A stretch of 64,000 nucleotides of DNA from Lewinellaceae bacterium. GTDB lineage: Bacteria; Bacteroidota; Bacteroidia; Chitinophagales; Saprospiraceae. Below are positions 32,498 through 41,223 of this stretch, piece after piece. Position 1 is the stretch's first letter. Each line of letters opens with the position of its first letter. The notes under the pieces were generated by a model. It was not told the origin of the DNA. It ran no database searches and saw only the letters and a program-made list of their open reading frames with translations. The position numbers and the translations under genes are program-made. The DNA lies in assembly GCA_016719605.1 (NCBI GenBank), contig JADJYW010000022.1, positions 75,970-139,969 of the forward strand, given 5' to 3'.

Positions 32498-34765
32498 ATG
32501 CAGGTCTACTTCTACCGAGTTCTTCTACTTTCTTTTCTATTTTTTTGTTGCATCACCCCTGCTACGCTACTCGCGCGGCACATCATCGGCGGTGAAATCA
32601 CATACCGGTATCTCAGCACGGCCGCAAACGGGGACAACCGCTACGAGTTCACCATGAAAATTTACCGGGACTGTTTTGGCGGCGGAGCGGGTTTCGACAA
32701 CCCGGCGCAAATGGCCATCTACCGGGGTTCCTATACCAATAACATTCGGGTTGCCGATTTTCAGGTTTTCAGCCCGGATATCACCCGACTGATCCCCGTG
32801 CCGCCGCCGTGCGTCACCCAACTGCCCAATGTGTGCGTGGAGGAGGGGATTTATGTTTTCGAGCGCACCTTGCCCGTGCTGCTCAACGAGAGTTACTTCA
32901 TTGTGTACCAGCGCTGCTGCCGCAATCAGACCATCAAGAATATCGTCGCGCCGGGCGACATCGGGGCCACCTACATGATTGAACTGACGGCTGCCGCTCA
33001 ACAATTGAAAAACAGCAGCCCGACGTTCAACAATTTCCCGCCCATCATCATTTGTGCCAATATCCCGCTGACGTTCGACCACTCGGCGACCGACGCCGAG
33101 GGCGATCAGATATTTTACAGTTTTTGCAGTCCGCTGGAGGGCGGCGGGCCGCTGCTGAACCCGCCCGGCCTGTACAGCTGCAACGGCGCCGTGCCAACCC
33201 CCCCCTGTGGGCCACCGTTCAACAATGTGCCGTTTGTGGTACCTGCCTTTGCACCGGACAATCCCATGGGCGGCAGTCCGCAAGTGACCATCAACAGCCA
33301 AAGCGGGCTGATCACCGGCACCCCGAACTCTCTGGGCCAGTTTGTCGTGGGGGTGTGCATTCAGGAATTCCGCGGTGCCACGCTGCTGTCCACCGTTCGG
33401 CGCGATTTTCAGTTCAATGTGGCGGAGTGTACTCCGACCGTGTTGGCTAATATCCAGAGCGACAGTATCGTAGGGCCAAAACGATTTGTGCTCAATTCCT
33501 GTGGCAACAACACCATCACATTCCAGAACCAAAGCCTGCAACAGTCAAATATCTCTAACTTTGAATGGCGATTCAACCTGAAAACCTCCACGTTCGTGGA
33601 CAATACCAACTGGAATGCCACGGTCACGTTTCCTGATACCGGCACATATCTCGGCGTGTTGTACCTGAATCCCGGGTTACCTTGTGCCGACACGGCCAAT
33701 ATCCGGGTTAATGTTTTTCCGAAGATTGACGCCGATTTCGAGTTTTCGTACGATACCTGCGTGGCCGGCCCGGTCAGTTTCACCGACCTGTCCACGGGCG
33801 AAGGCGGCATCAACCGCTGGAGCTGGAACTTCGGCGTACCCAACGGCACGTCGAGCCAGCAAAACCCTGATTTTTTGTACCCGATTCCCGGCAACCACCC
33901 GGTCAACTTGCGGGTGTTCGACCAAAATAACTGTACGGACAATATCACGAAGGTCGTCAACTGGTTTCCCGTGCCGCCGCTCATTATTTTGCAACCCAAC
34001 CGCTACATTGGCTGTACGCCGGCAGAAATTTTCTTCAATAACCTTTCCACGCCCATTGACAGTACCTACGATATCACCTGGGATTTCGGCGACGGCAAGA
34101 CAACCGAGGGCGTCATCAGTCCCACGCATATTTACGAGGAGACGGGCGTCTATACCGTCCAGGTGGCGATCACCTCGCCGATCGGGTGTTTTACTGCCGA
34201 TACGTTTGTAAATCTTATCCGGGTAGAGCCGTCGCCGGTTGCCAATTTTACCTATTTCCCGGACTCGCTGCTCACCCAGTTCAACAACACCATCCAGTTC
34301 ACAGACCTCTCCGTGGGCGCCAACCGGTGGAACTGGCAGTTTGATGAATACGGCACGACCACCAAACAAAACCCCACATTCACGTTCCCGGATACGGGCC
34401 TGATGCAGGTCACGCTCATCGTCACGCACCCGCAGGGGTGCAAAGATTCCTTGACGAGGTACCTGGACTTCAGTCCCGAAATACGTTGGTTTATGCCCAA
34501 TGCCTTCACGCCGAACGGCGACGGACAAAACGATGGTTTCCGCGGGAAAGGGTACCTGGATGGTGTGGTCAATTTCAACATGACTATCTGGAACCGCTGG
34601 GGAGAACTGGTTTTTGAAACAGCCAACCCCGAGGAAGAATGGAACGGCCGCAAACTGAATACCGGCGGGATGTCGCCCGATGGCGTGTATGTCTATTTAG
34701 TCACGTTCACCGCGCCGCGCGGGGAGAAGCAGGAGTTTAAAGGTTATGCGACCCTGATTCGATGA
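32498..34765 (+). CDS. PKD-domain surface protein with T9SS type B C-terminal domain
   Basis: This codes for 755 residues from the ATG at 32498 (MQVYFYRVLLLSFLFFCCIT), a signal peptide; an ATG at 32438 only adds unlikely residues. After ARHIIGGEITYRY, a conserved opening of such proteins, comes a cadherin-like region (about 180-300: FDHSATDAEGDQIFYSF). Several PKD domains follow (about 400-680; ITWDFGDGKTTEGVISPTH, FTYFP, WNWQF). The last 85 residues are a CHU_C type B sorting domain: MPNAFTPNGDGQNDGFRG, IWNRWGELVFETANP and SPDGVYVYLVTF. It is a likely large surface adhesin or matrix protein. The gene is followed at 41 bp by a pseudouridine synthase gene. Confidence 0.9.
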   Translation: MQVYFYRVLLLSFLFFCCITPATLLARHIIGGEITYRYLSTAANGDNRYEFTMKIYRDCFGGGAGFDNPAQMAIYRGSYTNNIRVADFQVFSPDITRLIPVPPPCVTQLPNVCVEEGIYVFERTLPVLLNESYFIVYQRCCRNQTIKNIVAPGDIGATYMIELTAAAQQLKNSSPTFNNFPPIIICANIPLTFDHSATDAEGDQIFYSFCSPLEGGGPLLNPPGLYSCNGAVPTPPCGPPFNNVPFVVPAFAPDNPMGGSPQVTINSQSGLITGTPNSLGQFVVGVCIQEFRGATLLSTVRRDFQFNVAECTPTVLANIQSDSIVGPKRFVLNSCGNNTITFQNQSLQQSNISNFEWRFNLKTSTFVDNTNWNATVTFPDTGTYLGVLYLNPGLPCADTANIRVNVFPKIDADFEFSYDTCVAGPVSFTDLSTGEGGINRWSWNFGVPNGTSSQQNPDFLYPIPGNHPVNLRVFDQNNCTDNITKVVNWFPVPPLIILQPNRYIGCTPAEIFFNNLSTPIDSTYDITWDFGDGKTTEGVISPTHIYEETGVYTVQVAITSPIGCFTADTFVNLIRVEPSPVANFTYFPDSLLTQFNNTIQFTDLSVGANRWNWQFDEYGTTTKQNPTFTFPDTGLMQVTLIVTHPQGCKDSLTRYLDFSPEIRWFMPNAFTPNGDGQNDGFRGKGYLDGVVNFNMTIWNRWGELVFETANPEEEWNGRKLNTGGMSPDGVYVYLVTFTAPRGEKQEFKGYATLIR

Positions 34766-34805
34766 CCGGGAATTGGCAAAACCAATTCCTCCCCCGCTTT
34801 GACCC

Positions 34806-35381
34806 ATGCCGCACTTTCTCCTTTTCAAGCCCTACGGGATGCTCAGCCAGTTTACACCCGAACAAGCGGGGCAGATCACTCTGGCCGATCTGGATTTCGA
34901 TTTCCCGAAGGATGTCTACCCGGTGGGTCGTCTCGATGCCGACAGCGAGGGGCTGTTGTTGCTTACCGATGACAAGGCGCTGAATTTCAAACTGCTGAAT
35001 CCGGGCAGCCATTTCCCAAAAACCTACCTGGCACAGGTGGAAGGCGTACCCGCCGAGCAAGACCTGGATGCGCTGCGTCGGGGCGTAGACATCAAAATCA
35101 ACGGAAAAACACATCGCACACGACCGGCTGCCGTGCGGCTGCTGGACGGCGCCCCCGACTTGCCGCCGCGTGTGCCGCCCATCCGTTTTCGGAAATCTGT
35201 ACCGGACTGCTGGTTAGAAATCGTACTCACCGAAGGGAAAAACCGGCAGGTACGCCGCATGTGCGCTGCCGTGGGGTTTCCGGTGTTGCGCTTAGTGCGC
35301 ACCGGGCTGGGGCATTGGCGTGCCGGCGCCGGCGAACTGGCGGGTATGGCGCCGGGTGAGGTGCGGGTAGTGCGTTTTTGA
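34806..35381 (+). CDS. rluE: 23S rRNA pseudouridine synthase, RluE/RsuA family
   Basis: This codes for 191 residues. It is the short RsuA-type enzyme without an N-terminal S4 domain: MPHFLLFKPYGMLSQF, the catalytic motif PVGRLDADSEGLLLLT (D44), FPKTYLAQVEGVP, and LTEGKNRQVRRMCAAVGFPVLRLVR. These match RluE, which converts a single uridine of 23S rRNA; the target here is inferred from family. The start at 34806 is good because the first strand begins immediately. It lies 40 bp after the PKD gene and 130 bp before the TonB receptor gene. Confidence 0.92.
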   Translation: MPHFLLFKPYGMLSQFTPEQAGQITLADLDFDFPKDVYPVGRLDADSEGLLLLTDDKALNFKLLNPGSHFPKTYLAQVEGVPAEQDLDALRRGVDIKINGKTHRTRPAAVRLLDGAPDLPPRVPPIRFRKSVPDCWLEIVLTEGKNRQVRRMCAAVGFPVLRLVRTGLGHWRAGAGELAGMAPGEVRVVRF

Positions 35382-35450
35382 AGCGATACTGTTTTAAAAA
35401 AACGATGTAAACAACCTCGGGCAGGGTAGTGTCGGTATTGTAAAAAAATT

Positions 35451-35472
35451 ATTTTTAGACTTGGCTAAAAAT
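35451..35472. promoter_or_regulatory. palindromic operator, DtxR/MntR-like, over the TonB receptor promoter
   Basis: ATTTTTAG (35451-35458) and CTAAAAAT (35465-35472) are perfect inverted 8-mers with a 6-base spacer. The TTAG-N6-CTAA core resembles boxes bound by iron- or manganese-sensing DtxR-family repressors. It covers the -33 element of the downstream promoter, so a bound repressor would block polymerase. The regulator is inferred. Confidence 0.6.
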
Positions 35473-35490
35473 ATAATTAGAATACCTTTG
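35461..35490 (+). promoter_or_regulatory. promoter of the TonB-dependent receptor gene
   Basis: TTG (35461-35463) and TACCTTTG (35483-35490) are 19 bases apart, a textbook Bacteroidota promoter. The ATG at 35512 follows 21 bases after the -7 box. Confidence 0.75.
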
Positions 35491-35511
35491 CAGGCAAATC
35501 AAGATACGATC

Positions 35512-37788
35512 ATGCGTGCAATACTACTCTGTCTGCTTTTGCCGGGCGCCGCCTGGAGCGCCTTCGCCCAGATGCATGGGCAATACTCCGCAACGGTACT
35601 GGATGCCGTTACCCGCGAACCGGTGGTTGCTGCCACAGTGTTTGTGGAGGGCCTGCCGGGCGGACAATACACCGACACATCGGGACAATTTCTGCTACCG
35701 GAGCAATACCTGAACCTCCGTTCGGCGGTGACCATCCGCTCCATCGGCTACAACACCTGGTCGGGTACGCTTTCCGATCCTTCGCACACCCGGGTTATTC
35801 TGCTGGAGCCGTCGGAAAACACCCTCGGCACGGTAGTCGTGTCGGGCACGATGAAAGAGGTGAGCAAGGACGCCTCGCCCATCCCGGTGGAGATTTTCAC
35901 CCCGCGTTATTTTCAAAAAAATGCCTCGCCCACCATTTTTGAGGCCCTGACGATGGTGAACGGCGTGCGCCCGCAACTCAACTGCAACGTGTGCAACACC
36001 GGCGACATCCACATCAACGGCCTCGAAGGCCCGTACACGATGGTCACGCTCGACGGTATGCCCATCGTCAGCGGGTTGTCCACGGTGTACGGTTTGAGTG
36101 GTATCCCCAACGGTATGGTAGAGCGAATTGAGGTGGTGAAAGGTCCTGCCAGTACCCTCTACGGCTCGGAGGCGGTGGGCGGCATGATCAATATCATCAC
36201 CAAAAGCGCCCTGACGGCGCCTCGGGTTTTTGTGGATATGTTCGGCACATCTGCCGGGGAGTACAACATAGATGCCGCCGCCATGGGGCGCATGGGCAGA
36301 GCGCATACGCTCCTGGGCCTCAACTATTTCAATTTTCAAAACCGCCTCGACATCAATGGGGATAACTTCACCGACATCGCTTTGCAAAACCGCGCTTCGG
36401 TGTTCAACAAGTGGAATATCGAACGAAAAAACAACCGCGTTGCCTCGCTTGCCTGGCGCTATGTGTACGAAGACCGCTGGGGCGGCGAATTGCAATGGGA
36501 ACCCCGCTGGCGCGGCACGGACAGCATCTATGGTGAAAGTGTCCAAACCAACCGCTTCGAGGTACTGGGCAAGTACCAGTTGCCCGTGGAAAACCATCGC
36601 GTTGTGCTCGACTTTTCCTGGAACCTGCACGATCAAAATTCTGCCTACGGCAAAACACCCTTCCTCGGTCGCCAGCAGGTGGCCTTCGGCCAGATGACCA
36701 CCGACCTGCCCCTCGGCCCGCGCCACGATGTGCTGCTTGGCGCGGCTTTGCGCTACACGGAGTACGACGACAACACCCCCGCCACTACTGCGCCCGACGG
36801 GGCTGCGAACCTGCCCTCCCGGGTGTGGCTGCCGGGCCTTTTTGTGCAAGACGAGATCGAAATGAGCACCCGCCACCGGCTGTTGCTCGGGTTGCGCTAT
36901 GACCACCATTCGGCGCATGGCCATATACTCACCCCGCGTATCAGTTGGAAATGGGCCGAGGATGCGCAGCATATTCTGCGGCTTACGGCCGGCTCGGGTT
37001 ATCGGGTGGCCAATATCTTCACCGAAGATCATGCCGCGCTTACCGGGGCCCGCGAAGTAGTCATTGAAGAAGGTTTGTTGCCGGAGCGCTCCTGGAATGC
37101 CAATTTGAATTACGTTCGCAAGTTTTTTCCGAAAAAAGCCGGCTTTATCGGGCTGGACGGCTCGCTGTTTTGCACCTATTTTAGCAACCAGATCGTACCC
37201 GACTACGATACCAATCCGAACCAGATCATTTTTTCCAATCTGGACGGTTACGGTATCTCCATGGGTGCGGCGCTCAATGTCGATTTCAATTTTCTGAACG
37301 GCCTCAAGATCGTTGCCGGTGCAACAGCTATGCAGGTCTATCGGGTGGAACACGGCGAGCGGCTGCCCCAACTGTTTGCGCCGCCGCTGTCCGGCACCTG
37401 GGCCGTGACGTACCCCGTGGCCCGGTGGGGTCTGACGCTGGACTACACCGGCAACCTGAACAGTCCCATGCACCTGCCGGTGTTGCCCAACGACCCGCGA
37501 CCGGAGCAGTCGCCCTGGTTTTCGATCCACAACCTGCAGGTGACATGGAAGCCCGCTGTTCGGCCCGGCTCGAAGCCGACCCTTGGACAAGGTATCGAAC
37601 TTTATGCCGGGATCAAAAACATCTTCGGTTTCTATCCCCGCGAGGCAGTCATTTTGCGGGCATTCGACCCGTTCGACAAGCAAGTGGAGGTGGACAATCC
37701 CAACGGTTTTACGTTTGACCCGACCTACAATTATGCGCCGATACAGCGGCAACGGGTATTGGCAGGAATTCGGTGGACGTTGCGGTAG
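35512..37788 (+). CDS. TonB-dependent outer-membrane receptor
   Basis: This codes for 758 residues from the ATG at 35512, giving a good signal peptide (MRAILLCLLLPGAAWSAFAQ). An N-terminal carboxypeptidase-regulatory-like domain (about 25-105: ATVLDAVTREPVVAATVFV) is followed by the plug (about 115-235: IFEALTMVNGVRPQLNC, HINGLEGPYTMVTLDGMPIV, ERIEVVKGPASTLYGSEAVG) and a 22-strand barrel that ends in an aromatic-rich strand (VLAGIRWTLR). The plug resembles siderophore, haem and vitamin B12 receptors more than SusC, and no SusD partner follows. A DtxR-like operator in the promoter suggests iron or manganese control. The substrate is not established. Confidence 0.92.
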   Translation: MRAILLCLLLPGAAWSAFAQMHGQYSATVLDAVTREPVVAATVFVEGLPGGQYTDTSGQFLLPEQYLNLRSAVTIRSIGYNTWSGTLSDPSHTRVILLEPSENTLGTVVVSGTMKEVSKDASPIPVEIFTPRYFQKNASPTIFEALTMVNGVRPQLNCNVCNTGDIHINGLEGPYTMVTLDGMPIVSGLSTVYGLSGIPNGMVERIEVVKGPASTLYGSEAVGGMINIITKSALTAPRVFVDMFGTSAGEYNIDAAAMGRMGRAHTLLGLNYFNFQNRLDINGDNFTDIALQNRASVFNKWNIERKNNRVASLAWRYVYEDRWGGELQWEPRWRGTDSIYGESVQTNRFEVLGKYQLPVENHRVVLDFSWNLHDQNSAYGKTPFLGRQQVAFGQMTTDLPLGPRHDVLLGAALRYTEYDDNTPATTAPDGAANLPSRVWLPGLFVQDEIEMSTRHRLLLGLRYDHHSAHGHILTPRISWKWAEDAQHILRLTAGSGYRVANIFTEDHAALTGAREVVIEEGLLPERSWNANLNYVRKFFPKKAGFIGLDGSLFCTYFSNQIVPDYDTNPNQIIFSNLDGYGISMGAALNVDFNFLNGLKIVAGATAMQVYRVEHGERLPQLFAPPLSGTWAVTYPVARWGLTLDYTGNLNSPMHLPVLPNDPRPEQSPWFSIHNLQVTWKPAVRPGSKPTLGQGIELYAGIKNIFGFYPREAVILRAFDPFDKQVEVDNPNGFTFDPTYNYAPIQRQRVLAGIRWTLR

Positions 37789-37792
37789 GAAA

Positions 37793-37841
37793 ACTCGAAA
37801 CTCGAAACTCGAAACTCAAAACTCAAAACTCAAAACTGGAA
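37793..37841. repeat. short tandem repeat of GAAACTC / AAAACTC
   Basis: About seven copies of a 7-base unit, AAACTCG then AAACTCA, begin right after the TonB receptor stop codon. The repeat is non-coding. Confidence 0.8.
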
Positions 37842-37862
37842 TGGGGGGGCTGTAAATAGAAA

Positions 37863-37886
37863 TCCCTCGCTGATTGCAGCGAGGGA
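37863..37886. terminator. hairpin terminator after the TonB receptor gene
   Basis: TCCCTCGCTG (37863-37872) pairs perfectly with CAGCGAGGGA (37877-37886) over a 4-base loop. There is no long T-run behind it. The rest of the 343 bp gap (37789-38131) is AT-rich and without a gene. Confidence 0.55.
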
Positions 37887-38131
37887 CTCTAACCCAAACA
37901 AATAAACACAAAAACTACTTGGTGCAATGTTAAGGCGACTTTCCGGGCTGGAGCAAATTTATCCCCGATTATTTTGTCGAAATCTGGAAGTTTTTTTGAG
38001 CAACCACCTATTTGCCGAACAATAGCCAGATGAAGGCTGATTTGGCCAATAAAAAACCGGGTTTTCACAAGAGGCGTGTGTCCGGGCAGTATTTTTTCGC
38101 CTGAATGGTACAGGCTGCCTACCTTCGCTCC

Positions 38132-40567
38132 ATGCGTTTCGTTCGATTTTTTCTGGCTTTGGTGCTCACTGTTGGGCTGGTGTGGCTACTGCAAACACCG
38201 CAGCGTATCGGTTCCACCACCTTGCCCGCTCTGGGTACTTTTTTCAACCCCTTCTCCGGTTTTTGGCAAAATGCGGAGCCTGTGGCGGTTTTTTCTTCTA
38301 AAAACATACAAATCCCGGGTTTGCTTGGCCAGGTAGAGGTGGTGTACGACGACTTGTTGGTGCCGCATATTTTCGCGGAAAACCAGGAAGATGCCCTGCG
38401 GGCGCAGGGGTACGTCACGGCCCGGCACCGGCTGTGGCAGATGGATATCGCTGCCCGAAAAGCGTCGGGCCGATTGTCGGAGGTACTCGGCGCCCGCACC
38501 TTGAATATAGACCGCGTCACGCGGCGGCGGGGTATGGGTTTCGCCGCTGAAAATGCCGTGCGCGGCTGGAGCAAGTCTACGGAAGGTATGCGCCTGCTGG
38601 AGGCCTACTGCGCGGGAGTAAATGCCTACGTCGCCCAACTCCGCCCGGAAGATTACCCACTGGAGTTCAAACTGCTGGGCTATGCCCCCGAACCCTGGTC
38701 GCCCCTGAAAACCGCCCTGCTCGTGGAGGCCATGGCCGAAACCCTTTGTTCCGGCGAAAATGATCTCGGTTCCACCGAGACCCTTGACCTGCTTGGCCGC
38801 GATACCTTCGACTACCTGTACCCGGAGTGGAACTCCAAACAACAGCCCATTATCCCCGACACGGGGCAGTGGCGATCCGTCTCCACTTTCTCCGCCCCCT
38901 CTACTTTCTCCGCCTCCTCCACTTCCTCCGCCCCCTCCACTTCCTCCGCCGAGGACTACATCCTCGGCTCGAACAACTGGGCCGTTGCCGGTTCGAATAC
39001 CGCCTCCGGCAACCCGATCCTGTGCAACGACCCGCACCTGAACCTGACCTTACCCTCCATTTGGTTCCAGATACAGATGCACACACCCGAGCAGAACTGC
39101 TACGGCGTGTCGTTGCAAGGCGTGCCCGGTATCATCATCGGTTTCAATGAAGATATGGCCTGGGGGGTGACCAACGCGGGGCACGATGTAGCCGACTGGT
39201 ACCGCATCCGGTGGGCCGATGCCGACCACACCCGCTATCTGCTCGACGGCGATACCCGCGCGGTGGAGTTGCGCGTGGAGGAAATCAAAATTAAAGGGGA
39301 GGCTTCGCTGCTCGATACCGTGCGGTACACCGTTTGGGGGCCGGTGGTATATGACCACGACCCGGAACACCCGCTGCGTGACTGCGCCCTGCGTTGGGCC
39401 ACACACGACGAACCTGCCGCCGACGAAATGCGCACGTTTTTGTTTCTCAACTCGGGAAAAACCTACGACGATTACCGCCGGGCATTGAAGGGCTATGAAA
39501 GTCCGGCACAAAACTTCGTGTTTGCCACCCGTACGGGCGATATCGCCATCACCGTGCAAGGAAAACTGCCCTTGCGCACCCACGAGCAGGGGCGCTTCTT
39601 GCTGGATGGCAGCAAACAAGCCGGCGCGTGGGGCGGCTTTATTCCCCCGGAACACATTCCTGCTATGAGAAACCCCGCGCGCGGGTTCGTTTTCTCGGCA
39701 AACCAGCACTCCACACCGCCAACCTATCCGTACTACTACCTCAGCAACGACTTCGACGACTACCGCGGGCGACACATTTTCGACCGGCTTTCGGCTATGA
39801 AAAACGCCACGGCCGACAGTATGAAAACCATTCAGTTGGACAACTTCAGCCAACGCGCTGCCGACGCACTGCCCGTCATGCTGCGCTTGCTCGACCGCGA
39901 CAGCCTCGATGCCGAAGGCCGGAAAATCGTTGCTGAACTGACGGCATGGGATTTTCGCTATGAAGCCACGGCTACGGCAGCGCCCCTTTACGAAGCCTGG
40001 TTCGATTCCTGCTACCTGCGCACCTGGGATGAAATGATCATCCTGCGCGAACAAGGGCGACAGGTTTCCCTGCCCGAGCGCTGGCGTTTCATCGAACTGC
40101 TTGAAACCGATCCGGAGAATACCTTCTTCGACCGGCAGGACACGCCACAGCGCGAAACGGCCCGCGACGTGGCACAGGATGCTTTCGACCGGATGCTGCG
40201 TTATTTTCGGGAAAACCCCGAACGGCGGGTTACCTGGGGGCTTTTTCGCGGGTTTGCGGTGAAACACCTGGCGCAAATTGACGCTTTCAGCCGGCTGGAT
40301 GTGGTGGTGGGCGGCCACGGCAGTACCCCCAACGCTATTTCCCGCTCCAATGGCCCTTCGTGGCGCATGATTGTGGAACTGGGCGAGCAGGTGCGCGCGC
40401 AAGGGGTGTATCCGGGCGGCCAATCCGGCAATCCCGGCAGCCGCTACTACGACAACATGGTGGATGCCTGGGCAGCCGGCAAATACTACGAACTTTTATT
40501 TTTGGACAAACCGGACGCCATTCCCGCAGGTCGGGAAGTAGCCCGGCAAACCCTTTCTCCGCAATGA
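38132..40567 (+). CDS. penicillin acylase-family Ntn hydrolase
   Basis: This codes for 811 residues from the ATG at 38132 (MRFVRFFLALVLTVGLVWLL); an ATG 27 bases upstream overlaps a TACCTTCG promoter-like box. The A-chain (about 60-250: VEVVYDDLLVPHIFAENQED, QGYVTARHRLWQMD) is separated from the B-chain by a Ser/Pro/Ala-rich linker (about 249-273). The B-chain begins at the autocatalytic Ser in YILGSNNWAVAGS (S280). Further B-chain motifs are NDPHLNLTLPSIW and GVPGIIIGFNEDMAWGVTN. Such enzymes hydrolyse amides, e.g. penicillins or acyl-homoserine lactones; the substrate here is unknown. The N-terminal signal/anchor suggests periplasmic action. The next gene starts within its stop codon. Confidence 0.92.
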   Translation: MRFVRFFLALVLTVGLVWLLQTPQRIGSTTLPALGTFFNPFSGFWQNAEPVAVFSSKNIQIPGLLGQVEVVYDDLLVPHIFAENQEDALRAQGYVTARHRLWQMDIAARKASGRLSEVLGARTLNIDRVTRRRGMGFAAENAVRGWSKSTEGMRLLEAYCAGVNAYVAQLRPEDYPLEFKLLGYAPEPWSPLKTALLVEAMAETLCSGENDLGSTETLDLLGRDTFDYLYPEWNSKQQPIIPDTGQWRSVSTFSAPSTFSASSTSSAPSTSSAEDYILGSNNWAVAGSNTASGNPILCNDPHLNLTLPSIWFQIQMHTPEQNCYGVSLQGVPGIIIGFNEDMAWGVTNAGHDVADWYRIRWADADHTRYLLDGDTRAVELRVEEIKIKGEASLLDTVRYTVWGPVVYDHDPEHPLRDCALRWATHDEPAADEMRTFLFLNSGKTYDDYRRALKGYESPAQNFVFATRTGDIAITVQGKLPLRTHEQGRFLLDGSKQAGAWGGFIPPEHIPAMRNPARGFVFSANQHSTPPTYPYYYLSNDFDDYRGRHIFDRLSAMKNATADSMKTIQLDNFSQRAADALPVMLRLLDRDSLDAEGRKIVAELTAWDFRYEATATAAPLYEAWFDSCYLRTWDEMIILREQGRQVSLPERWRFIELLETDPENTFFDRQDTPQRETARDVAQDAFDRMLRYFRENPERRVTWGLFRGFAVKHLAQIDAFSRLDVVVGGHGSTPNAISRSNGPSWRMIVELGEQVRAQGVYPGGQSGNPGSRYYDNMVDAWAAGKYYELLFLDKPDAIPAGREVARQTLSPQ

Positions 40568-40917
40568 AAAACATGCTGCTCGTTGTTGTTTTTATTTTGG
40601 CCGCAGGCCAACTGTGCCACTTCGGACTGCCTTGGTGGGGACTGGCGCCGGTGAGCGCCGTGGCTGGTTGGCTGTTTCCGCAAAGCGCCGGAAGGAGTTT
40701 TCTGGCAGGATTTATTGCGGGTTTCTTGCTTTGGGCTGTCACGGCACTTTTTTTGGATGTGCCCAACGAGGGCATCTTGTCCACCCGGATCGGCGCATTG
40801 TTCATGGGCATTTCGCGTGGAAACGTGCTATTGGCTACCGGGCTGCAGGGCGGTTTGGTGGCCGGACTGGGCTGTTTGAGCGGACGCTTGGGGCGAGTCG
40901 CCTTCGGAAAGGAATAG
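40564..40917 (+). CDS. small integral membrane protein
   Basis: This codes for 117 residues from the ATG at 40564, which overlaps the stop of the acylase gene (ATGA). Four hydrophobic segments (about 3-16, 24-36, 43-62, 90-105) cover most of the protein, with few charged loops, and a GxxGG-rich final segment (GLQGGLVAGLGCLSG). I do not recognise the family by sequence. Short four-helix proteins of this kind are common hypothetical genes in Bacteroidota. Translational coupling suggests that it is made together with the acylase, but no functional link is shown. Confidence 0.75.
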   Translation: MKNMLLVVVFILAAGQLCHFGLPWWGLAPVSAVAGWLFPQSAGRSFLAGFIAGFLLWAVTALFLDVPNEGILSTRIGALFMGISRGNVLLATGLQGGLVAGLGCLSGRLGRVAFGKE

Positions 40918-40945
40918 TTGCAAAAAAATAATGTTGCGAATCGAC

Positions 40946-40974
40946 TTGCTTTTCAGAGGCAACCGATACTTTTG
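40946..40974 (+). promoter_or_regulatory. promoter of candidate small RNA
   Basis: TTG (40946-40948) and TACTTTTG (40967-40974) are 18 bases apart. No protein gene follows on this strand; instead a terminator lies 115 bases further on. Confidence 0.55.
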
Positions 40975-40980
40975 TCGCCA

Positions 40981-41096
40981 TTAAATAACACGCGAACAAG
41001 TAGCCCGTACACTCGGGGCATTTTTTAAGTAATCCGACCAATTTTCAAGTATGGACAAATCCGATCGTGTGTGTGCACGGTCGGATTTTGTTTTTT
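40981..41096 (+). ncRNA. candidate small RNA of about 115 nt
   Basis: The region is bounded by a good promoter (40946-40974) and a strong intrinsic terminator (41057-41096), with only a very short meaningless frame inside. It contains an inner hairpin GCCCG/CGGGGC near 41005-41022 followed by a run of six T. It matches no riboswitch or RNA family I know by eye. It could also be the leader of a lost gene. Size and ends are inferred. Confidence 0.45.
41057..41096 (+). terminator. intrinsic terminator of candidate small RNA
   Basis: A 13-bp stem (41057-41069 with 41076-41088, one G-U) has a 6-base loop and is followed directly by TTGTTTTTT. Confidence 0.8.
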
Positions 41097-41179
41097 CACT
41101 ACAGAGGCGCAGAGACGCGGAGTTTTTGAATAATCAAGTTTTCAAAAACTCCGCGTCTCTGCGCCTCTGCGGTGAAAAA
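41091..41179. repeat. long near-perfect inverted repeat (about 39-bp arms)
   Basis: Arms 41091-41130 and 41141-41179 are inverted copies (core CAGAGGCGCAGAGACGCGGA) with only about two mismatches and a 10-base centre. The core belongs to a type of interspersed repeat that is widespread in bacterial genomes. It starts at the U-run of the preceding terminator and ends 45 bp from the OmpA gene stop. Confidence 0.85.
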
Positions 41180-41223
41180 GTCACGCTCTTTTTTACAAAT
41201 CGGACACGTTTTTTTAGAAACGT

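Noticed and set aside
35695..37752. Minus-strand open frame of 685 codons
   Set aside because: Antisense to the TonB receptor gene; composition typical of a mirror frame.
37789..38131. tRNA or small gene in the gap after the TonB receptor gene
   Set aside because: No cloverleaf or T-loop consensus was found; only a tandem repeat, a hairpin and AT-rich sequence are seen.
39050..40423. Minus-strand open frame of 457 codons
   Set aside because: Antisense to the acylase-family gene whose motifs are intact.
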